Assembly (NCBI GenBank): GCA_900074885.1
Contig: FJUW01000013.1
Coordinates: 787,580 to 851,579 of the forward strand
Origin: Rhynchosporium graminicola
Taxonomy: Eukaryota > Ascomycota > Leotiomycetes > Helotiales > Ploettnerulaceae
DNA: 64,000 nucleotides
Direction of reading: 5' to 3'
The notes under the pieces were generated by a model. It searched no databases and was not told the DNA's origin. It was given only the letters and a program-made list of their open reading frames with translations. Position numbers and translations under genes: made by a program. Shown here one piece after another: positions 45,794-57,305 of this stretch; the stretch's first letter is position 1, and the number at the start of each line of letters is the position of its first letter.

Positions 45794-47718
45794 CTATTTC
45801 TTATAATACTCAGCAACCCACTTTACAATTTGGTCGACCACGAGATTAACGACTTCTTTCAAACCGGCATTAGCCTCTGCTTCATCCATTGATAGGTCGG
45901 AGGCATGGAAGCCTCCAGGGATAATATATAGTGGCGCGGTCGCACTTCCAGGAAATGGACCCCCTTCTCTATATTCGCTGCTCATGCTGATGCTTTTCCA
46001 CGCGTCGAATTGCCCATTCGTCCAGATGAGACGAGTAGTGTTCTCTAGTCTCCATCCCTTCGTATACTCGTTGACTCGGTTAACACTGTTTTTAGGAGAT
46101 TTGTTGCTTCCATAAGTGAAGCCATTGACTGTGGGGAACATCAGGGCGCAAATTTTTTGTCGATAATCAGCAGTGACCAACCGGGACATAACAGTGGTTT
46201 TATGAAGCGGAGCGCCTGATTGCCAGTTGGCGAACGGCTCGTTGCACAGCATCCAAGTCCACTGCAGATCCACCGGGTTGTTGGTACTATGGTTGCTGTA
46301 CAATGGAGCTGTAGGGTCGTAGGTATTCATACATCTGAAATCACGCTCGTCCGTGAAGCCATAGCTTGAGCAGTCTAGGTAGGCATATTAGCTTTTTATT
46401 CGGGATTGAAGGAAGTAATAGTTACTAGTACTCACAGCCTGAGATCGCTTCGTAGGTAAAGTTGGCATAACCGGCAAGGGCCTTCGTGAGGCCAACACCG
46501 TTGGCATTAGGGGTGATGGCAGCTCCTGCTTCAACGTTCTAGAATAAATTAGTACAACCGAAGCCAGGGCACTGTAAATCGCTGACCTCGACAGCATCAC
46601 AAAATTGGTAGAAGAATGAATAGCCGGTGGTGAAGTCATTAGTTTGCCACATTACTACCATCAACGAGACAACACTAAATGGTGTGTCAGCTTACAGTGA
46701 TGTTGGATGTAAGCCTTCGAACTTACAACATGAAGTCTGCGTTGTGTTCAACAGATTCCATTCCGAACATCTTCTTCAGAGCAAGTTGCTCTCCTGCCGT
46801 TCCCTTCTCCAAGACCCCATCCATGTATTCGATGACTTTACTAACATCTGAACTACAATTCTTAGGCATTCCCTCAATGATCGGAGTAAACCATTGCCAC
46901 TGTAAAAGTCAGCGATGGTAAGCATGCCAGAGACATGAAGCTTACGTTGTCGTAGACGGACTGGACTGTCGCACTTGAGGCGTGGTACGCCCAGAATGTA
47001 CCAGATGCTGTACTTTCGATCCAAGCTCCAAGTGCTCCACTGTAACTGCCGCCCGACCATACCCAGGGAGCTTTATCAGAGTTGGAACTGTGGGCAGTGT
47101 CAAATGGAAGAGCAACCGTCTTTGCAAAGTGAGTGAAGTCCCCAATGGCTTGCTTTAAGGTCAAGTGTTGAAGAGTTTCGGCATCAAGAATCATATAGGG
47201 AGATGATTCACCCCAATATCTATCTATTTCTAGGTTAATAAATGAGCTTGTGTCAATAGACGGATGTTTTCTTACGCTCTATTATTATAACGGCACCCTT
47301 TATTTCCCGAGCTAAAAGGCCGGGCATGTTCCAATCAGTTAAGTAGTCACCATACATGTTGGCAGCGGCCTCTCCAGGTGTGAAAAGGACGACCTGTGAA
47401 TTTGGTCAATGCCTGATACCTCTTCCAGTAGAATTACACACTTACAGGTGAACCTGGTCCCGCCCACCACTCCGAACTCCACCAGTACTTCTGCTGGAAC
47501 GTCCCCTTAGCAGGATCATTGTGATCGAGCAGTTGTGTGAAGAAGGCTGAACCGGTCGTGTTCATAGGAGCAGCAGCGATCTGGTTGGCAAGCATACCGC
47601 CTTTCCGAACTGGTGGAACTGGCCGACCCATGTTCCTGAGTTTAGTGCCACTGCCAGAAACGACGCTGGCTGAAGGCACCAGAGCCAGCGCCGCCGAAAT
47701 CAGATGAAATGTCTTCAT
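45794..47718 (-). CDS. Secreted S28 serine peptidase (prolyl carboxypeptidase type)
   Basis: Seven exons: 47718..47446, 47393..47276, 47223..46946, 46899..46727, 46674..46587, 46538..46436 and 46374..45794. They encode 537 aa, and all introns keep phase. Signal peptide at 1 to about 22 (MKTFHLISAALALVPSASVV). S28 landmarks: FTQLLDHNDP, KYWWSSEWW, TPGEAAAN, a HRYWGESSPY strand at about 131-140, the catalytic Ser190 in GGSYSGAL, and in the last exon the Asp/His part as WTNGQFDAW and IPGGFHASDL. Cys and several N-glycosylation sites fit secretion. Such peptidases cleave Pro-Xaa bonds in acidic media; role in protein foraging is inferred. A shifted frame continues upstream of the ATG but has no signal peptide, so the start is firm. 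Confidence 0.93.
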
Positions 47719-48150
47719 GATGAAAGATACCGATCGAATCACCTCCCAACCGTATGAATGGATGAGGCAGCAATCAGCGGGCACTCGAGGAGTATAGTGG
47801 GTGGGTACGACCAATTCTTATCAACTGCTATCTCCCTAATGGGAATACACTGAAACTTGACATTAGAGTTAATTGAAATTAATGTTCATCAGCACCTGCC
47901 ACAAGAGGGACAGCTTCTACAGGGCTTGGCATTCAGATCCAGCGCAAGACGACAAGCAATCACAAGTAGCCTTTTTGAGAAAGTAAGTTGAGCATCCTCG
48001 TAGCGCTTTTTCGTACTGGGTCATCCGCCTTTCTCAACCCCGCGGAGTAAGCAAGTTTACGAAGGGTTCAACAGGTGGAAGTGGGAAGGTGTGTAATTGG
48101 GACTAGGTAGGTGTATCTAGTGAGCGCCAGAGCTTCTTTCTCTACCAACA

Positions 48151-48223
48151 TACCTACCTCCCTACCTACTACTACTAGGTAGGGAGGGAGGGAGCCTAGT
48201 AGTAGTAGGTAGGGAGGTAGGTA
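48151..48223. repeat. Perfect 29-bp inverted repeat with 15-nt loop
   Basis: 48151-48179 is the exact reverse complement of 48195-48223; the loop is a GGGA-rich 15-mer. The arms consist of TACC and CTA units. Confidence 0.9.
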
Positions 48224-48731
48224 GGTAGATAGAATATAATACATATAGTTGATAGCACGTGTTGCAGTCTCACGCTAACTACTTAGTAAGTGTACAGCAC
48301 AGAGTGATGCCAACACAAACCATACCGGCAACGCTTCAGGTGAAATTTTTCGAATGGCGGCGACATTTGCAAGCCTGATAGGAAATTAGGCAGGGCACGT
48401 AACACGACAGACAATCTGATGGTCCTGTACTAGCCTATTTCTAGGTATCCCAGACGCATCTGCCCGTTGAAATTGTGGCATTTTTTCAACCAAGTTTGGG
48501 GAGTAGTCAGGTGGTAGAACCCGGGGATACCACTTGCAGTCTCATCTATTACAGGACTACTTTTGGACACAAGCCGAATCAAGCTGCCAAAATACAAAGT
48601 GTGGCCACAGAGTCCTGGCCCCTGTTGAAGTATACCCTAACATTGAACTGTAATTTGATTGCAAATTTGCAATGAGTACCTAGGTATCTACTTATAGACA
48701 CAGTTTCTTACCTGATTTCGTTTATGGAGGT

Positions 48732-48829
48732 GGAGAGGGATAAATTGTGGCTCACCGCCTTCTGCCCATGCAAGAACGTGGGATTTTGGATGGGCAGAAA
48801 GTGGTGAGCCATAATTTACCCCTGTCTCC
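48732..48829. repeat. Imperfect foldback repeat
   Basis: Left arm 48732-48769 and right arm 48790-48829 pair along a TAAATTRTGGCTCACC core through to TTCTGCCCAT with a 20-nt loop. The mismatches inside the core are all purine-purine or pyrimidine-pyrimidine changes. Weaker inverted similarity (GGAGGTG) extends outward. Confidence 0.8.
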
Positions 48830-49110
48830 CTGGCACCTCCCCTCCGTACCTCTGTAATACAAGTATCACCAGGCGAGCCAGGTCAGGGGGGTAATTTATG
48901 GGGCTACTCTCTTTTAGATGATACAATGGATTTGAATTAGCAGGCGACTGACTCCGCATAATTGATTCCGGTGGTCGCTACTCCCGGTATTGCTGCAACA
49001 TAGCTGAATGAAGTGTTCCTCGCCCGCTCTCTCTTCTGAGTTCCTATCTACTGCTATCATTCCTGTTTTTATATTGCGTATTTAATATTAATTGGTTTTT
49101 GAATCCAAGT

Positions 49111-49565
49111 ATGACTGCATCTTGCCTCTTGATGTCTCAACGTTCTTTTAATCCCACTTCCAGCCGGCAGGCTTTAAAGGATCTTCATCACGGCTTTTCT
49201 CTCGATTTCAGCGACCTTCATAATCCTACGTCTGTCAGCTCCAGGCAGCAGATCTCGTCTCTCGTACCTATGGCTGTAGGACCTCCTATACAGCAAGGAA
49301 GTAGTCCGAGAAAGGGTAATGCGTTGTTATCGTTCCAGGAAACGACGCAGATGGCTTGGCGAAGTAAATTATAGACATATTTACAAGAGTAGAGAATGTT
49401 GTAGTAGTCACTTTGACTTTAATAGTATTGGAAACTGCGACATCGACGGTTCTACAAAGTGCGAGCGCCGGAGCTACGAAAAGACAGAACCCGAACTGTC
49501 ATGCGGTGGAAGGTGCTTTGGATTTGTTGAACGAGGCGAGGCGGAGGAGAAGTATAGGAACTTGA
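49111..49565 (+). CDS. Small two-exon gene, unknown function
   Basis: Exons 49111..49315 and 49375..49565, joined over a 59-nt intron (gtaatg...attatag) in phase 1, give 131 aa. The unspliced ORF would stop at 49374, whereas the splice opens a second coding-like stretch; that fit is the main support. The N-terminal half is Ser/Gln/Arg-rich (SQRSFNPTSSRQALKDLHHG), then comes a hydrophobic run (VVVVTLTLIVLETATS) at about 78-93, then an AGATKRQNPNCHAVEGALDL segment ending in Arg residues. I do not recognise the family. A further intron near the end could extend it. It could be a membrane micro-protein or an eroded gene piece. Lone gene in a 3.3-kb repeat-bearing gap. Confidence 0.45.
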
Positions 49566-51035
49566 GCGATTTACGTACATCCTTTTCACGATCACATATG
49601 CGATGAGGTGAAGTCGAGCTACAATCCAAAAGCAGAAGCCTGACTAGCTTTGACAAATCACAATCGTTAAACACAAAAGACCCAAGTAATAAGTGAAGAT
49701 AATGAACTTTATTTTCTGTGGCCCAGTATAATCTCTCTCTCCACGAACTCGTAATAATATGTGTCGACTTCAAAGCTATCTTATCTCTGTAATGTATTTC
49801 CCTTTTCGAAACTCAAGCCATATTCAGCTCAAATGACGATATCTATCTCCAACCTTCACTTCAGACATTGAGTCACAGTGTCAGACCTTTAATCGGGAAA
49901 GGATTATACATGCACATGGATGATCCTTGGGTACAAGCAAAGCTGGATGAGAGCAAATGCTCCTCGAACGGTAGAGAGAACGACTATTCAAATGAATCGA
50001 TAATATCGGCACTGCTCCTTGCTATTCTTTTCCACCCAGTTCCAAGAATCTTTGAATATTTCCCGATTTTACGGTGAAGCTGAAACAACATTGGTTGAGT
50101 GCTACTCACCGGTCTTGTATCCATACACATCAAGTTCCTAGGTTTCCGTACCTCAGCGCATTCACTCGCTGTTCAAATTGGGAACTTGGTAGGTGAAACC
50201 TTCTTCAGTTGCGATGATCTAGCATGAATTACGTGGTCGGTATGGTGACATACCAGGACCCATTGCTGCTGCGGGGGTCAAAGGCCATGAATGGACCGAG
50301 GGATTAGCTATAGGGTAAGCCATTGGTCTACTCAACAGCAGAAGCGGGATCACTGCATGAAGATATTGAATGACTAGATGGGCGAAAGTCCGCTCATTGA
50401 TGTAAGTGCGCATAAGACGAAAGCATATACGGATTACCAGGGAAACATATTTTGAATTTTGAATGATGTATAGGTGCATTAAGAGCAAGAATTTGTGTTT
50501 ATAATGGGCGAGCTTTGCTACAACGATTTAGAGAGGCGTATTTTCGTGGTTCATAGAATTACCGGGTTTGGCAGGGGAAGATTGTAATGGTTGGCTTTTA
50601 TTTATGGATGGAAATATTTCGTGACCTGAATCCGATGGAAAGGAGATAGAATAGAATGTTGCTAATTTTTATGAACAATACAACAATGGCCAAAATAAAC
50701 CATTTACATGTATTATTTGTTGTTTTTTTAAGCGAGCTCTTTTACCCGAGATTCAGGATCCCTACTCCAGTCCAATTTCGGGTGGCCGGCAACCTTTTAG
50801 AAAGGGATAAATTTCACTATCATAACCGGGATATGCTTTGATGCCGTATTTCTTGGAGTATTTGAACATATCAGGATAAATCGTGGGCAAACAAGTAGTA
50901 AAATAATAAAATATATACACTGGAAACTACATCCCAAACATAATCTAAATCCTTTTTATGGTAAACAATGTATCCGATCCTACGAATCTCCGCCAGACCA
51001 CACTCAGCAGGTGCACATCCGTAAAGCCTGACACT
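49566..51035. other. Intergenic, no gene seen
   Basis: AT-rich. A minus-strand stretch near 50222-50320 reads a short Pro/Ala-rich peptide, but no gene could be built. Confidence 0.4.
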
Positions 51036-51991
51036 CTATGCGGCAGTGGCGACGACGACGTTGGTGGTCGTCGTGGTTTGCACCTGCACAACAGTCGTCG
51101 TTGAGGTGACGGTGGCGTAAGCAGTAACTACGCAAGCAGCTGGAGTCTCTTTGTTCAACAAGCAGGAGCAAGCACTGCTAATCTTTGCGGGGCCAGGGTT
51201 GAGCTTTTGGATGATGTAAGGAACCTGTTTGGCACTTGCAGGAGCGCAGATTCCGGCAGCACGCTTAGCTGGGGCCGTGACAGCCACGGGTGCAGAGGCA
51301 CCTGGGCAGTTGACGTCCGAGAAGATATATTGACTCGCTGGGGCGGGGGCCACAACATTGTTCACTTTTATATAAGTTAGTTTCGGTGTGTAAGATACTC
51401 CCTTTTGGACTTCATGACTTCAACGTACCTGATCCGGTGTAGCATGCGCAGAGAGTTCCGCCGGAGGCAAAGGTACCGGCTGCGAGCGATTGACACTTGG
51501 TCTGGCACTGAGCAGATGTGAAGCTTCCATCGTTGTTGAAGAAAGTAGTAACTGCACTTGCTTGGGCGAAGCCAGCGACACCGCAGACAACAGCAGGCGC
51601 AGTGGACGCAGGAGGTGTAGTGGACGCAGGGGGTGCAGTGGGTGCAGTGGGCGCAGCGGGCGTCGCGGTACTCGTGGTGAAAACAGTTTGGGTGGTTGTA
51701 GATGCTGCCTGTGTATTTCATTAGCTTTTGCATGATTACACAGATGTGTAGGACATTGTGTTGTGGACGTACGTAAACTGTACTGAGAGCAGTCTTGACT
51801 ACTTGAGCAGTAGAAGTCTGTTGCAAGTATGCAGAGCAGAAGTCCCTGTTGAGACCGGCGTAAATGAGGACTTGGTCTTGCGGTGCGCATGCCGGGTAAA
51901 AGTTTCGTCCTTCGAGTTCAGGGGCTGCGAGTGGAGAAGATACAACGGAGGAGGCGAAAGCCAAGAGAGAAAATGTAGTGGAAGACTTCAT
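51036..51991 (-). CDS. Secreted Cys/Thr-rich protein, unknown function
   Basis: Exons 51991..51773, 51708..51429 and 51364..51036 encode 275 aa; introns are 64 nt each and in phase. A signal peptide (residues 1 to about 20) ends before a PLAAPELEGR segment. It then has a Cys module PACAPQDQVL...DFCSAYL, a Thr/Ala/Pro-rich linker made of TAPPASTTPPAST-like repeats, a second Cys-rich domain (VVCGVAGFAQA, QCQTKCQSL, GGTLCACYTG) and a third module GICAPASAKQ...ISSACSCLL, followed by a Thr/Val tail. Modules one and three look alike in Cys spacing and the CAP start. There is no CFEM Cys pattern or enzyme motif that I can identify. It is probably cell-wall or extracellular; effector or adhesin roles are only possibilities. 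Confidence 0.72.
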
Positions 51992-53573
51992 AGTGACTGA
52001 GATTGGCAATGAATGTATGTTTCTGGATCAGAAAGAACGGCACTTAAGGAAAAGGTCCTGAAATGAGAATACAACAAGATTAAGGGATGAATGCTGTAGT
52101 AGAAAGATAATTCTCTATTGGGGAACATGCTCTTTATCAAGATCTTCATCGAGCTTGTATCGAGCTACGATATCGCACAGGGCAGGAAACTTCTAGCCTT
52201 TCAACGAGTCTTTAGGCCTAGATCAATTTGTTCAAATAATTGAAGCACAAAAACACATCCCGTACCTGCACAGGGCCATCAGCCACTACTTTCGTACCTT
52301 AAGGAAGTATCAAAGCGGCTGATCTAGCGAGAACTAAACAATCCGAGCAATCAACAGCCAGGCTTTTCCAGGACTAGAAGTTCAGACGGCATGCAGCTGG
52401 CACCAGTCAGACGAGTCAGCAAACGCCTCCAATGGTCCGAGTTCCTAAATTCCGCTTCTGCTAGACAGTGCTAGTGGCGCCTTGGAACATTGTTCGGGAC
52501 CTTCGGGTCGCCCAGGTCCCTTCCCGAACTATTCACACGAACTACGGTCGGATACAGATGGATAGAATGGTTAGCGCCGTCCAAGCCACTTTAGGTCGAC
52601 GCTGGATCGGGATGATAGCTTCGAAAGAACTGAAATCGAATCCGACCTAGCTCTTGTCGGGCGAAGTGAGTTCAAACTGAAAATTTCCTCCTATCAAAGT
52701 CCGAATGTTTCCATGCCCTTGGATAACACTTCACGAAAATTCATATCAGTATTTGATTTTGAGTCTCACCAGGGTCTTGGCCGGAGGCGACATACCCAAT
52801 ATACAACATTGACCTAGATTTCTGAAAGGTAAGACACTCTGTCATGGCCTGGTTCCGCGGAGCTGGCTAGGTCTCCATTTCTCCAGATCCGAATTATGAG
52901 AACAGACAGTGATCATGACAGATGACCCGTCCGAGTGCAAATGTTGTGACGAAACTCGCTGTTCATCTAGACTTCGCCACAATGACAAGAAGGGATGGAA
53001 GCTTGTTCTGTTGGTTCATGCGGTTTCTGGCATGTGAGTTCCGCACTATTTGGAAAGGAATATTAAGACTGAGCTTGAACCAATCTCGTCTCCTGCCAGA
53101 CGAATTCCCATACTTTGGGAAAGTCATCAAACTTGTGTATGACTTGCAGGCACTACCTGTCGATGAATTAAGGACATTAGTAGAGCTGCGACGTTGAATT
53201 TTCGCTTGACCGAAGCCGAGTTTTCCCAGCCCCGGAAGACATATTCGTAAATCGGGAAGCTGTAAACAGATATCTCGTCCGCATTGTCCAATGTCGGCGA
53301 CAAAATACACCTCTAACTCCTATTTCCCATTCCCGCTCTGCCTGAATCAGAAGGTCCCTAAGTCAAAATCCGTCCTGTAGATCCTCCATGTGCATTGTGA
53401 TTGCTATACACTCCCTAGGGCGCCTTCCTATAACTCCAGTATTCCCCAAAACCGTAACTCCCCTCCACAGAAGAACCAGTGAATGTCCACACGATAGCTG
53501 ATGACATGTAAAGTAGGACTGTATTCCATCCACTCGCTTGTGTCTCAATGTCATCAGATAGTCTCGCCAAATT
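51992..53573. other. Intergenic, no firm gene
   Basis: Two overlapping ORFs lie at 52922-53310 on opposite strands. A Cys-containing 5' stretch from an ATG at 52915 could join a gtgagt donor at about 53034, but no convincing second exon follows. Confidence 0.4.
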
Positions 53574-54904
53574 TCAAGAAACAACCACATGCATACTCAT
53601 GTGCTCCACAGCATCCTTGACAGTCCTCATCCACCGATGATTGATGCAGAACGGGCATCTGACAGCTTGCTCGCTCGCAGCATTCAATGCAGTTTCACTG
53701 CGTCGAGGAACCTGAGGAATAACGACTCCACTAGCGGTATGTAGTTGGAAGTCCTGATCCGGACCGGCTCCTGCAACTAGCCCCCCCGGTATACCATTCA
53801 TATTCGGAGCTCCAATAACACTGGCGTTCTGATTCGGGGTCGAATGAAGTTCACCTCCAAACATATTAGTGTTCGCTTCTCCATCTTGACTTCCTATGCC
53901 GTCTAGACTGCCATTGCCCTCGGCACCTTGGCCTTCAACTTCACCCTGCTCAGCCCTCTTCTTCAAAATCTCTGTCTTTGCTCTCCGGCATTGTTGGAGA
54001 TGAACTTCCGCGCCGTACTCTCGCAGCAAACACTCTCGAATCTCTACTGGTGTAGTATCCTTATCGATCCTCATCAATCTCGGTAATATCTCCATTAAAA
54101 AGGGCAATCGACTCGCCGAGTTGCGCTGCACCTTAGGGAGGACAGGTGCGAGTGTTAGTGTAGATGGATCATTGTTAGTGTTTTGTCGTGGTGATATAGG
54201 TCCAAGTACGCGTGCGCCCCCCATGATGTTGCCGTCTGAATCTTGTCGTATTTCTAATCCAGGTGTCTGATGCTGTCCTGAAGGTCCACCAAGGTTATTC
54301 GTACTCCCTGCTGATGTTAGCACAATTTCTTATTGGTTTCTTTGCAATCGGTTCGTGGGGTTGAAGACAAAGTTCCGTAACTGGTTTGCGCCAGTGATTG
54401 ACTGGTGTCAAATCCATACGGAAAGTAGGCGCGTACCGATCATATTCCCTGGTACTGTACTGGGGATCATCCCATTGCCATTGCCACTTCCAGGCTGCCA
54501 TTCTAATCCATTCAAACAAGTATGCTTCTCCCTGAGGACCGTAACGCGCGCGAGGGGTTCGCGGCCCCCTGTACGGTAGTGAGTTAGCAATCAGGTGTCT
54601 TATTTGCGTTCCTAGATTATCTTGAGACATTGAGAAGGAAGTCCCAGGATAATCTCGCGATTGTGCAAAGGTAGTTTCCAAGAATATCTTGCGACATGAA
54701 AACAGGGCGTACTGTACCTTTGCGCTCCCAGTTACATCTGACTACGAAGGGACATTCGGGATCCCGCTTGCATCCAACACGTACTCGACCAGTATCTGAC
54801 TTCAGTATTCGAGGCTCGAAATGCGATTCGATAGCCCAAGCATGAAGAGCTTCCTTGAATGCCTTAAGTGTGGGAAACTCCTGACGAATATACAATGGGG
54901 GCAT
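53574..54904 (-). CDS. FAR1/MULE-type DNA-binding domain protein
   Basis: Likely three exons, 54904..54718, 54620..54420 and 54310..53574, for about 374 aa. The start ATG is fixed by an upstream stop. The exon 2 end is uncertain, as a donor at 54368 also keeps phase. The N-terminal 62 residues match the FAR1/Mutator N-terminal zinc-binding fold: a FPTLKAFKEALHAWA helix, HFEPRILKSD, then RVRVGCKRDPECPFVVRC. The middle is Trp-rich (WKWQWQW). A C-terminal segment, CPFCINHRW with H-x3-H spacing about 16 residues later, could bind zinc. Gly/Asn-rich disorder lies between. There is no DDE transposase domain, so it is a domesticated or stand-alone regulator, probably nuclear. Family call moderate. 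Confidence 0.6.
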
Positions 54905-55372
54905 CGCGTGGGGCGGGTGCTGTTGAGATATTGCGTGGTAATAAACTTAAGAATCCGGGCGTACGATATGAGAGCCAGGTTCTCTTGTGCCCCGTCCTTT
55001 ACAATGGATTTGTAGCGGCTGGGCCCGAGACGAGGCCCGCACTATTACACAAGGCTGACAGGCTGACAAGCCGACATCTATAATTTGATCTTCCGTCAAT
55101 ATCAATAGATTGGTATGGAACTCGGAAGTGCTCGATAGGAATTGCGGAATAATTGTATGCCATTCGATTAGACACTTCAGGCCAATGTCATTGGTTTCTA
55201 TGATACCCCGAGAGACATAAAAAAGTAGCCTCGACAGATCACAGCTCGGAACATGAATTTCATGTGGATATTATTGAGCTTCCAATCTGAGCTACGGGCG
55301 AAATAATGCAGGCTAAACAAAAGTTTACTTTCCTCAAGTGCTAACCTCAAGTGCTAACTCCAATCATTTAAT
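54905..55372. other. Intergenic, no gene seen
   Basis: Promoter of the FAR1-like gene and 3' flank of the CUE gene. Confidence 0.4.
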
Positions 55373-56863
55373 TCAAGGCCTCCCAACCAGCTTCTCCTCA
55401 GCTGTCTTATCTTTAGTTCCCGCAATCTCCGCAGGTTCTGGCTTGCGGGCCGGCTCGCTAATACTATCGTTCATGGCCTCTGCAGCTGCCTTCTTCAGTC
55501 TGTCGGCATCATCCGTTCTGATCTCCTTTCCACCAACGCGGTCTTTCGACTCCTTCTCATCTTCACTATCACCAAGACTGAAAGGATCATTCTCAGGCTC
55601 ACCAATTGGGCTAGGGTCGACAGTAGACAATGGCTGCCACTTGCTTTGTTTGCTGACGGGTGGATTGTTCTCCTTGACTCCTGATCGTGGTGAGGATGAG
55701 TATATGTCGAATTCTTCTGGCGGACCACCCTGGAAGGCAACCTTTCGGCCGTCAGATGATTTTGGGGCTGGAGGAGTGGGCTTGAAGAGGTCAGGGTTGG
55801 CAAGGGGGCGGGTGGAGCGTCGAGCTGGAGCTGTAACTTCACGTTAGAAATAACTCCTGGATTCAAACAACGCAACTTACTGCCGTCACTGTTCATTTGC
55901 ATACCAGCAAAGTCATCGCTTAGTACTTGAGGGTCGGCGTCATATCGATTGTAATCTCCACTTCGTCTTCCGTCATTACTTCTGCGCGAGTGGTATTGAG
56001 GATTTGAGGATTGTCCCTGGTTGTAGTTTTGCCGGGGTGCATCATCATCCTCTCCGTCAATCCGCTTCTTCAAAGTATTTATCCATCCGTTAACCTTAGT
56101 CTGAGTCTCAAGGAAGCCTTTCTTCAAGTTCTCTCCAATAATTGGTAGATCGTCGTCAATAAAGTTGCGTTCCCTTGCTGGCTCGTAACCACTCTGATTT
56201 GAACCAGCCTGCTGTCGACGAGGTGCATCTCCGCGACTCGAGCTACGCTCTCCACTCCATCCACCGCCATAATGTTCAGCCAGTTGGCGAGCGTATTGCT
56301 CATCAGATTCGAGCTGTGATTGCGGGGTAGATCCAACAGCACGAGGAGCTGTAGGACGAGGAGGCTGTGGAGGAGGCGTAGGCTCCCTGACGGCATCAGG
56401 ATCCGACATACCTGTAGGTAACGATTAGTATTTATCTTCTCGGAGATGTATTGGCCAGGCGCACCAAGCAAAGCATTGAAAGCAGGTTCAACGCGACCCC
56501 CGCTCGCCATCAGGACAGCTTTGAGAACAGCAGCATCGATGCTTGGGAAAGCTTCCTTCAAAGTGTTTTCTGCCTGCTGCTGAGGGCTCAAAGGACGGGG
56601 AGGCTTTGCAGGAGCTTCATCTTCAACAGTTGCTTGCTTTGATGCTGTCGAGGCATCGTTGCCCAAGGTTCCTAAGTCTTGTACATCGTCGTCGTCCATT
56701 TCTAATGGTCTGACAGTCGTTGGTGATTCCGCTCCACTTGGACTCTTCACCTGCTGGCAGAAGGTATTAGTTAGCAAGAGCCTCGTGAGAGTGCATGAAC
56801 AACAACATGCAGTTTTGTGTCAGGACTTACTGAGTTATCCGTGGCCTTTGTTGGGGCGGACAT
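55373..56863 (-). CDS. CUE5: CUE-domain ubiquitin-binding protein, Cue5-like
   Basis: Exons 56863..56831, 56753..56465, 56411..55881 and 55830..55373 encode 436 aa. Exon 1 is only 33 nt. The second exon starts at a CAGCAG (NAGNAG) acceptor, so one Gln may be optional. The CUE domain spans about 58-102: AENTLKEAFPSIDAAVLKAVL with a FP-like core, then GGRVEPAFNALLG, spliced to MSDPD. The rest is disordered and acidic. A FIDDDLPIIGENLKKGF block resembles the conserved Cue5 core around the Atg8-interacting region, and a C-terminal KLVGRP ends the protein. Yeast Cue5 links ubiquitinated cargo to Atg8 in selective autophagy of aggregates. Function assigned by domain order; cytosolic. Confidence 0.87.
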
Positions 56864-57305
56864 AGTGACGAACTTTGAAGACTCGACGAATGAAAGTGTT
56901 GAGTACCAACTCTGCTTTTGAATTGTAAGTTGATCAATGGATATTCGAGTTGGAAATAAGGAGCCCGACAACTTCCTAACAAGGCAACTCGTAACCCCAC
57001 GTTAAAGCTTACGTCTCATGTGGCTGATCGTTGTCACGTGAGTTTTATGCCACACCAACCCCCACTACTTTGAGGTTGTCATATGAGTAGTTATTAGTTG
57101 CACCGGCTTTCAGGAGTATCATGTATCAGTATTCATCGAGTGTTTCGAGCATTGATTAGCTCGTTGGTAGGTAGGTACTAGAGGTGCTTGACTTTCAATT
57201 TCTGTTTAGTGGGCTGAATATTCAGATATTTTCGCTTCCTACCCATCTCAATTTATCGCTAGAATTCCACTCCAAGTCCAGCACCCCAGCTATCAAATAA
57301 CCGAA
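56864..57305. promoter_or_regulatory. Divergent promoter CUE5 / ELP5
   Basis: About 440 bp between opposite start codons serves both genes; no specific factor site identified. Confidence 0.4.

Larger units (their letters stand above)
47719..49110. other. Hairpin-bearing intergenic region
   Basis: Contains a 29-bp perfect inverted repeat (48151-48223) and a ~40-bp imperfect hairpin (48732-48829), both outside any gene. Related (ACCT/AGGT)n units surround the first. No gene recognised. Confidence 0.6.

Noticed and set aside
50219..50488. Pro/Ala-rich minus ORF
   Set aside because: A short coding-like end (MAYPIANPS...) but no upstream exon or family; left out as a gene.
52915..53197. Possible Cys-rich small gene with gtgagt donor
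   Set aside because: The first exon looks coding (MTDDPSECKCC start), but no acceptor gives a sensible second exon; overlapping ORFs on both strands.
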